Assembly (NCBI RefSeq): GCF_010731735.1
Contig: NZ_AP022588.1
Coordinates: 4,030,001 to 4,094,000, forward strand
Direction: 5' to 3'
DNA: 64,000 nt
Source of the DNA: Mycolicibacterium sediminis
GTDB taxonomy: Bacteria > Actinomycetota > Actinomycetes > Mycobacteriales > Mycobacteriaceae
In this document: one piece after another, positions 38,018-45,547 of the stretch
Numbering within the stretch: the stretch's first letter is position 1
Layout: each line of letters starts with the position of its first letter
Made by a program: the position numbers and the translations under genes
Notes under the pieces: generated by a model
Database searches by the model: none
Told to the model about the DNA's origin: nothing
Seen by the model: the letters and a program-made list of their open reading frames with translations, nothing else

Positions 38018-39883
38018 ATGACCGAACCCGAACAGGCCGTCATCGGGCGGTTGTCCGCCGACTTCGCCGTCATGGCGAGCTACATGGCGCGGGCATCGTC
38101 GGATCTCCGCGAGTTGTCTCGCATCGTCGTCGAACGACCAGTGGCGCCCGCGGCCGCCTGGTCGGCCGCGGCCCCGCCCGTCGGGCGGCCGCAGCCGGCG
38201 GCCGCACCCATGCCCGCACCGCACCCGGGACCGGCCGGCCCGCAGTGGGCACAGCCGACGGCTCCGCCCATGCCCCGCGCACCGATGCCCCCTGCACCGA
38301 TGCCTCCGCCGCCGCCCGCGCCGCGGGTGCCCGCACCGCCCAAGGTGCGGTCGGAGGGCTGGATCGGCAAGGCACTCGCCGTAGCTGGCGTCGCGGTGAC
38401 CCTGATCGGCGTCGCCCTGCTCCTGGTGCTGGCCGCGCAGGCCGGGATCCTCGCACCCGGGGTCCGGGTGGCGGCGGGTGCGGTGCTCGCCGCGGTACTC
38501 GCCGGCGCCGGGTGGGCGCTGAACCGCAGGGCCGGGGGTCGGGTGGGGGCCATCGCGCTCGCCGCGACGGGCATCGCCGCCGCCTACATCGACGTCTTCG
38601 CGGTCACCAGCATCTACGAGTGGGTGCCGGCCGCGGCCGGGCTGGCCATCGCCTCCGTGGTCGCTGGTGGTGGTCTGACGCTGGCCCGCCGGTGGGACTC
38701 CGAGCAGCTGGGACTGCTCGTCCTGGTGCCGCTGATCGGGCTGGCCCCGGCGATGGCCGACGGCATCACCCTGTTGGTCATCGGGTTCATGCTGGTGCTG
38801 GCGGCTGCGTCGCTGCCGGTGCAACTCGGCAGGGACTGGATCGGCATGCACGCCGCCCGGATCGCCGCGCCCACGCTTCCCCTGCTGGTCGCGCTGGTGG
38901 CGGTCGACCCGGCACCGGGACGGGCACCGTGGATCGCCGGCGCGTGTGCGCTGGCGGCGGTGTTGGCGTTCGTCGGGGCCCTGCTGCTCCTGCCGAGCAG
39001 CAGCCATCCCACCCGGGTGGCATTGCTCGCGGCCGCGGGTTCGCTGCCCGTGCTCGGACTGGCGACCACGGCCGGACGGGCGACGTCCGCGATCCTGGCC
39101 GGTGCCTTGGCGGCCGTGGTCCTCGGTCTGGTGCTGCTCGGCGACGGCCTGCCGGGTGTGACCGAGCCGGTACGCCGGGTGTGGTCGGCGCTGTCGGCCG
39201 TCGCGGCGCTCGTCGCGGTGGCCGTCGCGTTCGACGGCCCGATCGCCGCGCCGGTGCTGTTCGGCATGGCGTGCGTACTGGCCGTCGCAGGCCGGACGAG
39301 CGTGGCGGCACGGCTCTCGGCCACCGCGTTCGCCGCCGTCGGGGCGCTCTACTACCTCGACGTGGCTCCTCTCGCGGCGCTGTTCACCCCGACCGAACTC
39401 GGCACGGCACCGGCCGTCTCGACGTTGATCAGCAGTGTGCTCGCCGCGACGTGTGCGGCGCTGATCGCGTGGTCGTGGGTGACCCGCGGTGGTCTCGACG
39501 CCGACGTCACGCGGCTGCTGTGGGCGGCGTCGGGCATCGGTGCCCTCTACGCCGTCACGACGTTCACGGTCACGGCCGGCGTGCTCGTCGCCGGCGGCGA
39601 CGAGGGCTTCTTCGCCGGTCACGTCGCCGCGACCATCGTCTGGATCGGGGTGGCGGCCGCGCTGCTGCGGCACGCCGTCCGACTGCCCCGCGCGGAGCGT
39701 TCGCTGTCCGTGGGCGGCGGGATGGCGCTGGTGGTGGCCGCGGTGTCGAAGCTGTTCGTCTTCGACCTCGGCACGCTCGACGGCATCTTCCGCGTCATCG
39801 TCTTCATCGTGGTGGGACTGGTGCTGCTCGCGATGGGCGCCGGGTACGCGCGGCTGCTGGCGCAGCAGGACCAGGAAGTGTGA
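38018..39883 (+). CDS. DUF2339 polytopic membrane protein
   Basis: A 621-residue protein. Residues 1-115 are cytoplasmic: a short coiled or helical start, then Pro/Ala/Met-rich repeats (PMPPAPMPPPPPAPRVPAPP). From about 120 to the end there are roughly 18 membrane segments in an almost unbroken row. The C-terminal mark SKLFVFDLGTLDGIFRVIVF is typical of DUF2339. The function is unknown; a transport or envelope role is a guess. It is placed behind the two-component genes and a candidate regulator site, so it may be their target. Confidence 0.85.
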   Translation: MTEPEQAVIGRLSADFAVMASYMARASSDLRELSRIVVERPVAPAAAWSAAAPPVGRPQPAAAPMPAPHPGPAGPQWAQPTAPPMPRAPMPPAPMPPPPPAPRVPAPPKVRSEGWIGKALAVAGVAVTLIGVALLLVLAAQAGILAPGVRVAAGAVLAAVLAGAGWALNRRAGGRVGAIALAATGIAAAYIDVFAVTSIYEWVPAAAGLAIASVVAGGGLTLARRWDSEQLGLLVLVPLIGLAPAMADGITLLVIGFMLVLAAASLPVQLGRDWIGMHAARIAAPTLPLLVALVAVDPAPGRAPWIAGACALAAVLAFVGALLLLPSSSHPTRVALLAAAGSLPVLGLATTAGRATSAILAGALAAVVLGLVLLGDGLPGVTEPVRRVWSALSAVAALVAVAVAFDGPIAAPVLFGMACVLAVAGRTSVAARLSATAFAAVGALYYLDVAPLAALFTPTELGTAPAVSTLISSVLAATCAALIAWSWVTRGGLDADVTRLLWAASGIGALYAVTTFTVTAGVLVAGGDEGFFAGHVAATIVWIGVAAALLRHAVRLPRAERSLSVGGGMALVVAAVSKLFVFDLGTLDGIFRVIVFIVVGLVLLAMGAGYARLLAQQDQEV

Positions 39884-39957
39884 GGGCGTTCACTCGCCAC
39901 ACCGCCATGAGGCGGACCCGCCGCGGCGTTGCTCCTGGTGACGAAGGGAGTGACACC

Positions 39958-40455
39958 ATGACCACCATCGAAACCAACCGCCGCCAGGAGTCCGACGTGA
40001 GCGGAGTGCAGGCCTCGCCCGCACTCACCGCGAGCCTGCAGCGCGTGCTCGTCGACCTGATCGAACTGCACCTGCAGGGCAAGCAGGCGCACTGGAACGT
40101 GGTCGGCACCAACTTCCGCGACCTGCACCTGCAACTCGACGAGCTGGTGGACGTCGCCCGGACGGGCAGCGACACCGTCGCCGAACGTCTGCGGGCACTG
40201 GACGCCGTACCGGACGGCCGCTCGGACACCGTGGCCGCCGCGACGTCGCTGCCGCGATTCCCGGCCTACGAGATCAACACGACCGAAGCCGTCGACCTGA
40301 TCACCACTCGGGTGTACGCGACGGTCGACACCATGCGCGACGTCCACGACGGCGTCGACGCCGAGGATCCGACGACGGCCGACATCCTGCACCAGCTGAT
40401 CGACGGCCTGGAGAAGCTGGCCTGGCTGATCAAGTCGGAGAACCGCAAGGTCTAA
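39958..40455 (+). CDS. dps: Dps ferritin-like DNA-binding protein
   Basis: Dodecameric iron-storing protein that oxidises Fe(II) with peroxide and protects DNA. It has 165 residues. The ferroxidase residues are all present: His45 (KQAHWNV), His57 and Asp61 (LHLQLDE), Asp72 and Glu76 (SDTVAERL). The genome position and length resemble M. smegmatis Dps2. GGGAGTG lies seven bases before the ATG. The long upstream frame reading through the DUF2339 gene is not coding. The C-terminal tail is short (SENRKV). Confidence 0.93.
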   Translation: MTTIETNRRQESDVSGVQASPALTASLQRVLVDLIELHLQGKQAHWNVVGTNFRDLHLQLDELVDVARTGSDTVAERLRALDAVPDGRSDTVAAATSLPRFPAYEINTTEAVDLITTRVYATVDTMRDVHDGVDAEDPTTADILHQLIDGLEKLAWLIKSENRKV

Positions 40456-41738
40456 GCGGCGGGGCCCGTCAGGTACCAGGTGTGCATGACGCCCTTGCCC
40501 TTCACGTCGATGTCGCCCCGCTCCTCGAACGTGAACTGCGACCGGAGCCTCGCGTACACGTCCTGGGGCACCTGGATGCGCCCCTCGACGTCGGTGGACT
40601 CCATCCGGGAGGCGACGTTGACCGCGTCTCCCCAGACGTCGTAGAAGAACTTCCGGGCGCCGACCACGCCGGCCACCACCGGCCCGGCGGCCAGACCGAT
40701 CCGCAGGGGAACCTCTCGCCCCTGCGGATCGGTCAGTCCGGCCACCGCCTCGGCCATGTCCAGTGCCAGCCTGGCCAGCGCGGCGAGGTGGTCCGGGCGG
40801 GCCTCCGGAACGCCGCTCACCACCATGTACGAATCCCCACTGGTCTTCACCTTCTCGAGGCCGTGGCGGTCGACCAGGGCGTCGAGATCGGTGTACAACG
40901 CGTCGAGGAAGGTGACGAGGTCGGTGGGCGACGTGTCACTGGCCCGCTTCGTATATCCGGCGATGTCGGCGAAGAGGATCGACGCGTCGTCGTACCGGTC
41001 GGCGATCACGGTGTGCGCGGGATCCTTCAGCCGCTCCGCGATCGACACCGGCAAGATGTTGGCCAGGAGCGACTCGGATCGCTGGTACTCCATCTCCATG
41101 GCGTCCTCGGCCCGGGCGATCTCCCGCAGCGCGAACCACACCGTGGCCACGACCAGCACCCACGCGGCAGCGGTGTTGACGATGAAGCCGAGCCGGAACG
41201 CCCAATCGGGCTGAGAACCCGTGTCGTGCGGCACGTTCAGTTCGAGCAGCACCACGGTCACGGCGCCGAGGACTGCGAAGCCCGACGCCAGTGCGATGTG
41301 CTCGATCCCCAGGATCAGCACCACGATGGTCGCGGCCACCACGTAGTAGAACTGCAGGCCGATCCCGCTGCCGACGTAGACCGCCGACACCGTGATCGAC
41401 GCGTACGCCACCGCCACGAACACCACCGGCGGCACCAGCTCGCCGAACCGGTCCAGCTTCGGCACCACCAGGAACACCGCGGCCGTCGCGACGTTGATCA
41501 GCGACAACCACCGCGCATCCGGGACCACGAAGAACTGCTGCACGCCGAAGAAGACGCTGACCACGGCGGCGATCCGGGTCGTCACCCGCAGGACCCGCAT
41601 CTGCCGGGTCGACGACTCCGCGCGGTGCCCGGCGCAGCCCGCCTCGGTCAGCTCGAGTGCCGGCGACCGTACGCACGCCGTCCACGGACGTGCATGCGCC
41701 ACGTCCTCGGGCCATGATCGATCGTCCGTGATCGCCAC
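40452..41738 (-). CDS. cya: Membrane class III adenylate cyclase (Rv1625c-like)
   Basis: Makes cyclic AMP as a homodimer. It has 428 residues: six membrane segments in about residues 50-205, then a linker (LLANILPVSIAERLKDP) and a cyclase domain. All catalytic residues of Rv1625c map with an offset of two: metal Asp258 and Asp302, purine-binding Lys298 and Asp367, transition-state Asn374 and Arg378. The GTG at 41738 gives a tail like that of Rv1625c; the frame stays open upstream but becomes a proline repeat antisense to a Gly-rich ORF. It converges with dps, sharing stop-codon bases. Confidence 0.93.
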   Translation of the reverse strand: MAITDDRSWPEDVAHARPWTACVRSPALELTEAGCAGHRAESSTRQMRVLRVTTRIAAVVSVFFGVQQFFVVPDARWLSLINVATAAVFLVVPKLDRFGELVPPVVFVAVAYASITVSAVYVGSGIGLQFYYVVAATIVVLILGIEHIALASGFAVLGAVTVVLLELNVPHDTGSQPDWAFRLGFIVNTAAAWVLVVATVWFALREIARAEDAMEMEYQRSESLLANILPVSIAERLKDPAHTVIADRYDDASILFADIAGYTKRASDTSPTDLVTFLDALYTDLDALVDRHGLEKVKTSGDSYMVVSGVPEARPDHLAALARLALDMAEAVAGLTDPQGREVPLRIGLAAGPVVAGVVGARKFFYDVWGDAVNVASRMESTDVEGRIQVPQDVYARLRSQFTFEERGDIDVKGKGVMHTWYLTGPAA

Positions 41739-42015
41739 GGGCTGAGCGTAACTTCGCGCGAACCCGCTGGTCCGGGAATGCGACGACCACTCCGTCGGAC
41801 TGCCGCCGGCTGCATGTTCGCGCGGTCCCGGCGACCAGCCTCGGGCCGGGACGAGGTTGGTCGCCGGGCTGGCGAATGTCGTTGCCGTGATGGGGCTTTG
41901 ACTCACTACGCGCGGCCCACGGGAGCGCCCGCCGCCGCGCAGGCCCGCCTGGGCTATGTTGCCGGAGGGCGCAGCGCCGATGGCGGCGGTGTCACCCCAA
42001 CCGATGGGAGCGGAC
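41739..42015. other. Divergent intergenic region, cya / Gly-rich ORF
   Basis: About 277 bases without a supported gene. The right part holds a -10-like TATGTT (41955-41960) preceded by GGC, the same nonamer GGCTATGTT seen before livK, and the ribosome site GGGAG (42006-42010) for the small ORF at 42016. No clear cya promoter was recognised. Confidence 0.4.
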
Positions 42016-42228
42016 ATGAACGCGACGGATGGCGCAGCAGACGGTGGGGCCGGGGGAGCCGGTGGTGCCGGGGGAAGCGGCGGACGGGGTGGCCTCTTCC
42101 GCGGCCGCAGCGGAAAGGGTGGCGCCGGCGGCGACGGTGGCAAGGGCGGTGCGGCGGGAGCCGATGGCACGCCCGGCGCCGACGGGGAACGTGGCGCAGA
42201 CGGCGCTGATGGCGGTGAATCCCGCTAG
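42016..42228 (+). CDS. Small Gly-rich, collagen-like protein
   Basis: A 70-residue frame with 40% or more glycine. The first half is GGAGGAGGSGGRGG with a basic patch LFRGRSGKGG; the second half reads as Gly-X-Y triplets (GADGTPGADGERGADGADGG). It has no signal peptide and no PE domain, though the composition resembles PGRS repeats. GGGAG sits five bases before the ATG and a -10-like TATGTT about 55 bases upstream. It lies alone between a cyclase and a tRNA. Expression and function are unknown; a noncoding explanation remains possible. Confidence 0.5.
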   Translation: MNATDGAADGGAGGAGGAGGSGGRGGLFRGRSGKGGAGGDGGKGGAAGADGTPGADGERGADGADGGESR

Positions 42229-42238
42229 CAGTCGTCAG

Positions 42239-42315
42239 TGGTGCCCCCGGTGAGATTCGAACTCACACTGGACGGGTTTTGAATCCGTTTCCTCTGCCAG
42301 TTGGGATACGGGGGC
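42239..42315 (-). tRNA. tRNA with CAA anticodon (nominal tRNA-Leu), class I shape
   Basis: A 77-base gene with encoded CCA. The acceptor GCCCCCG/CGGGGGC and T-arm GTGAG-TTCGAAT-CTCAC are perfect. The anticodon loop TTCAAAA gives CAA (codon UUG). Two stem mismatches are seen: C-A at 13-22 in the D stem and A-C at 31-39 in the anticodon stem. The variable loop is only five bases (CCAGT), whereas bacterial leucine tRNAs have a long variable arm. The discriminator is A, as LeuRS needs. Confidence 0.8.
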
Positions 42316-42401
42316 CAACGCCTGAGCGCGGTTTCCCACCTTAGAGGATCGCCGTCGTCGCTCGTCACGGCCCCGAGGTCGCTGAACTGCGCTCCTCACG
42401 C

Positions 42402-42413
42402 CACAATGTGCGG
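42402..42413 (+). promoter_or_regulatory. Leaderless promoter of pdtaR
   Basis: CACAAT (42402-42407) is followed by six bases and the ATG of pdtaR, the same geometry as at hisD and trpE. Confidence 0.45.
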
Positions 42414-43025
42414 ATGACCGCTTCTACGCCGGACGCCGCTGCGGCGCGTCGTGTCCTCATCGCCGAGGACGAGGCCCTCATCCGCCTCGACCTGGCCGAG
42501 ATGCTGCGTGAGGAGGGGTACGACGTCGTCGGCCAAGCCGGAGACGGCCAGGAGGCCGTCGAACTGGCGGAGAGCCTCCGGCCCGACCTCGTCATCATGG
42601 ACGTCAAGATGCCGCGGCGCGACGGCATCGACGCCGCGGCCGAGATCGCCGAGAAGCGCATCGCGCCGATCGTCGTCCTGACCGCGTTCTCCCAACGCGA
42701 GCTGGTCGAGCGCGCCCGGGACGCGGGCGCCATGGCATACCTGGTGAAGCCGTTCTCCATCACCGACCTGATCCCCGCGATCGAGTTGGCCGTCAGCCGC
42801 TTCGGTGAGATCGCCGCGCTGGAGCTGGAAGTCGCCACGCTGTCGGATCGGCTCGAGACGCGCAAGCTCGTCGAGCGGGCCAAGGGTTTGCTGCAGGAGA
42901 AGCAGGCGATGTCCGAACCCGAAGCGTTCAAATGGATTCAGCGCGCGGCGATGGACCGCCGGACCACGATGCGCCGCGTCGCCGAGGTGGTCCTCGAGAC
43001 CCTCGACGCCCCCGGCGACGAGTAA
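42414..43025 (+). CDS. pdtaR: ANTAR response regulator PdtaR
   Basis: RNA-binding antiterminator. It has 203 residues. The receiver has acidic AEDEAL and phospho-acceptor Asp63 in LVIMDVKMPRRDG, with the switch lysine in AYLVKPFS. The C-terminal ANTAR domain is LVERAKGLLQEKQAMSEPEA onward. It is nearly identical in layout to M. tuberculosis Rv1626, whose kinase PdtaS is encoded elsewhere. ATG 42414 matches that protein start; a GTG six bases earlier is possible. Confidence 0.96.
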   Translation: MTASTPDAAAARRVLIAEDEALIRLDLAEMLREEGYDVVGQAGDGQEAVELAESLRPDLVIMDVKMPRRDGIDAAAEIAEKRIAPIVVLTAFSQRELVERARDAGAMAYLVKPFSITDLIPAIELAVSRFGEIAALELEVATLSDRLETRKLVERAKGLLQEKQAMSEPEAFKWIQRAAMDRRTTMRRVAEVVLETLDAPGDE

Positions 43026-43118
43026 CGACTGCGTTTCCTCCGTCGCCGTTCGCGCCGTCGAATCGGTCGTTGGACGGCTCGCATTCCCCAACAACACGCA
43101 CTACGGCCACGCGTTGGC

Positions 43119-43124
43119 TATGTT
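43119..43124 (+). promoter_or_regulatory. -10 element of the liv operon
   Basis: TATGTT (43119-43124) lies about 79 bases before the livK GTG. It is the only promoter-like element noticed in the 177-base gap after pdtaR, and it leaves a leader of about 70 bases ending in a strong ribosome site (GGAGGTG, 43192-43198). Confidence 0.4.
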
Positions 43125-43202
43125 CTACCCGAAGCGTCGCAGCGCCGGCCGATCCGCGCCGCGGTGGCGACGCCGATGACAACTCTGACCCGGAGGTGAA
43201 AC

Positions 43203-44414
43203 GTGCACGGTCGTGTCGCACGGAGTGCATTTGCTCTCGGCAGCGCAGGCATGCTTGTGCTGGCCCTCGCCGGCTGTAATCAGTCGGCGCCCGAGGAGAA
43301 CTCCTCGCAAACCGCTCTCAAGATCGTCGAGCAGGTCCAGATCGACGAGAACGGCGCGGAGGTGAAGCCCGCGGAGGGCACCACCCCGGCCGACCCGGCG
43401 GGCGACGGGAAGGCCACCTGCCCGCCGGTGTCCATCGCGATGGCCGGTGCCCTCAACGGGCCCGACGCCGCACTGGGCATCAACATCGTCAACGGCGTGC
43501 AGCTCGCGATCGACAAGCACAACGCCGCCAACCCGGGCTGCCAGGTGCAGCTCAAGAAGTTCGACACCGAGGGCGACCCGCAGAAGGCGACCGCGATCGC
43601 GCCGCAGATCGTCGACGACCAGTACACGGTCGGGCTCGTCGGTCCGGCGTTCTCGGGTGAGACCAAGGCCACCGGAACGGTGTTCGACCAGGCCGGCCTG
43701 GTCGCGGTCACCGCGTCGGCGACCAATCCGACGCTGAGCGAGAACGGCTGGAAGACCTTCTTCCGGGGCCTCGCCAATGACGCCGTGCAGGGTCCGTCGG
43801 TGGCGAACTACCTGAAGAACACGCTGCAGCAGAAGAAGATCTGCGTCGTGGACGACAGCACCGACTACGGCCTCGGTCTCGCGACCGCGGTCCGCGAGAC
43901 CCTCGGGCCCGTCGCCGACTCGACGTGCAACATCTCGGTCAAGAAGGGCGACAAGGACTTCTCGGCCGCGGTCACCCAGCTCAAGGGCGCCAGCCCGGAC
44001 GCGGTGTTCTACGGGGGCTACTACTCCGAGGCCGCACCGCTGGTGCAGCAGCTGAAGGACGGCGGCGTGACCGCGACGTTCGTCAGCGCCGACGGTACGA
44101 AGGACCAGCAGTTCGTCGACCAGGCCGGTGAGGCCGCCAAGGACGCGCTGCTGTCCTGCCCGTGCGGCCCGGCGACCGGCACGTTCGCCGAGGAGTACAA
44201 GCAGAAGTTCAACGCCGACCCCGGTACCTACAGCACCGAGGGCTACGACCTGGGGACGATCCTGCTCAAGGGCATCGACTCCGGTGCGATCACGCGGCCG
44301 GCCCTGCTGGACTTCGTTCGCAACTACGACGGCCAGGGCGTGGCCCGCAAGTACCAGTGGACCCCCGCCGGTGAACTCACGACGAACCTGATCTGGATGT
44401 TCAAGGTCCAGTAG
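43203..44414 (+). CDS. livK: Branched-chain amino-acid ABC transporter binding lipoprotein
   Basis: A 403-residue extracellular receptor. It has a lipoprotein signal (LVLALAGC, Cys25), a linker to residue 70, then a type I periplasmic-binding fold (VSIAMAGALNGPDAALGINI, GLVGPAFSGETKATG, DDSTDYGLG, VFYGGYYSEAAPLVQQL). It binds leucine, isoleucine, valine or a related amide; the exact ligand is not readable. It is the first gene of a complete livKHMGF set, and a strong hairpin separates it from livH. The set is not part of the M. tuberculosis region. Confidence 0.9.
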   Translation: MHGRVARSAFALGSAGMLVLALAGCNQSAPEENSSQTALKIVEQVQIDENGAEVKPAEGTTPADPAGDGKATCPPVSIAMAGALNGPDAALGINIVNGVQLAIDKHNAANPGCQVQLKKFDTEGDPQKATAIAPQIVDDQYTVGLVGPAFSGETKATGTVFDQAGLVAVTASATNPTLSENGWKTFFRGLANDAVQGPSVANYLKNTLQQKKICVVDDSTDYGLGLATAVRETLGPVADSTCNISVKKGDKDFSAAVTQLKGASPDAVFYGGYYSEAAPLVQQLKDGGVTATFVSADGTKDQQFVDQAGEAAKDALLSCPCGPATGTFAEEYKQKFNADPGTYSTEGYDLGTILLKGIDSGAITRPALLDFVRNYDGQGVARKYQWTPAGELTTNLIWMFKVQ

Positions 44415-44428
44415 GAAACTCGACGACG

Positions 44429-44469
44429 GAAACGCGTCCGGAACCAGCCCGTTCCGGACGCGTTTTCCG
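44429..44469 (+). terminator. Hairpin between livK and livH
   Basis: GGAAACGCGTCCGGAAC (44429-44445) pairs with GTTCCGGACGCGTTTTCC (44452-44469) around a six-base loop, with one bulge. It is a very stable stem with only a short T run. It begins 15 bases after the livK stop, so it can both end part of the transcripts and protect livK mRNA. Confidence 0.7.
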
Positions 44470-44509
44470 TTGAGGTCGCCCGTCCCTCGTCGCAAGGAGC
44501 CGCCCCCGG

Positions 44510-45547
44510 ATGACGTCCGACTGTCTGGGTGAGTACGTATGTACCGCCGCCAACATCAACTTCAACGTCGACAACCTGCTGAACGGCTTCTGGCAGTTCA
44601 CGATCGACGGGTTGTCGTGGGGTGCCATCTACGCCCTGGTCGCAGTCGGGTACACCCTGGTGTTCGGCGTCCTGCGGCTGATCAACTTCGCGCACTCCGA
44701 GATCTTCATGCTGGGCATGTTCGGCGCGTACTTCTGCCTCGACGTCATCCTCGGCTTCACGCCGAGCGGTAACGCCTACAGCAGGGGCATCGGGTTGACG
44801 GTGCTGTACCTGGCGGTGGCGATGCTCTTCGCCATGCTGGTGTCGGGATCCGCGGCGGTGGGTCTCGAGTTCATCGCCTACCGGCCGCTGCGCAAACGCA
44901 ACGCCCGGCCGTTGACGTTCTTGATCACGGCCATCGGAATGTCGTTCGTGCTGCAGGAATTCGTGCACTTCATTCTGCCGCGCCTGATCACCGGGTACGG
45001 CGGATCCAACGCCCAGCAGCCGATCGTCCTGGTTCAGCCCAAGACGCAGTTCACGATCTTCGGTGCGACGGTGTCCAACGTGACCATCGTGATCGTGGTC
45101 GCCGCACTGGTTCTCGCGCTGCTGACCGACACGGCGATCAACCGCACCAAGTTCGGCCGCGGCATCCGCGCCGTCGCCCAGGATCCGACCACCGCGACTC
45201 TGATGGGCGTCTCCCGCGAACGCATCATCATGACGACGTTCCTCATCGGCGGCCTGCTCGCCGGTGCGGCCGCGCTGCTCTACACGTTGAAGGTGCCGCA
45301 GGGCATCATCTACTCGGGCGGCTTCCTGCTGGGCATCAAGGCGTTCTCGGCCGCGGTGCTCGGCGGCATCGGCAACCTGCGCGGTGCCCTGCTCGGCGGG
45401 CTGTTGCTCGGCATCATGGAGAACTACGGTCAGGCGGTGTTCGGCACGCAGTGGCGTGACGTCGTCGCCTTCGTCCTGCTGGTGCTGGTGCTGCTGATCC
45501 GGCCCACCGGCATCCTCGGCGAGAGTCTCGGAAAGGCGCGAGCATGA
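44510..45547 (+). CDS. livH: Branched-chain amino-acid ABC permease LivH
   Basis: A 345-residue permease with about eight membrane segments. Family marks are DGLSWGAIYALVAVGYTLVFGVLRLINFAHSE in parts near residue 35, FGRGIRAVAQDPTTATLMG (the ATPase-docking loop) and the end LVLLIRPTGILGE. AAGGAG lies ahead of the ATG. The stop overlaps livM in ATGA. Confidence 0.94.
   Translation: MTSDCLGEYVCTAANINFNVDNLLNGFWQFTIDGLSWGAIYALVAVGYTLVFGVLRLINFAHSEIFMLGMFGAYFCLDVILGFTPSGNAYSRGIGLTVLYLAVAMLFAMLVSGSAAVGLEFIAYRPLRKRNARPLTFLITAIGMSFVLQEFVHFILPRLITGYGGSNAQQPIVLVQPKTQFTIFGATVSNVTIVIVVAALVLALLTDTAINRTKFGRGIRAVAQDPTTATLMGVSRERIIMTTFLIGGLLAGAAALLYTLKVPQGIIYSGGFLLGIKAFSAAVLGGIGNLRGALLGGLLLGIMENYGQAVFGTQWRDVVAFVLLVLVLLIRPTGILGESLGKARA

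Noticed and set aside
38002..39957. Long frame upstream of dps overlapping the DUF2339 gene
   Set aside because: Arg/Gly-rich shadow with no hydrophobic segments. The DUF2339 frame carries the expected membrane protein, and dps has its own ATG with a ribosome site.
41739..42170. N-terminal extension of the adenylate cyclase rich in proline
   Set aside because: It is the reverse complement of the Gly-rich ORF and its leader. The homologous cyclase starts near the GTG at 41738, and the catalytic-residue offset fits that start.
42239..42315. Plain class II tRNA-Leu
   Set aside because: The anticodon suggests leucine, but only five bases separate the anticodon and T stems, so there is no long variable arm. 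It is reported as an anomaly instead.
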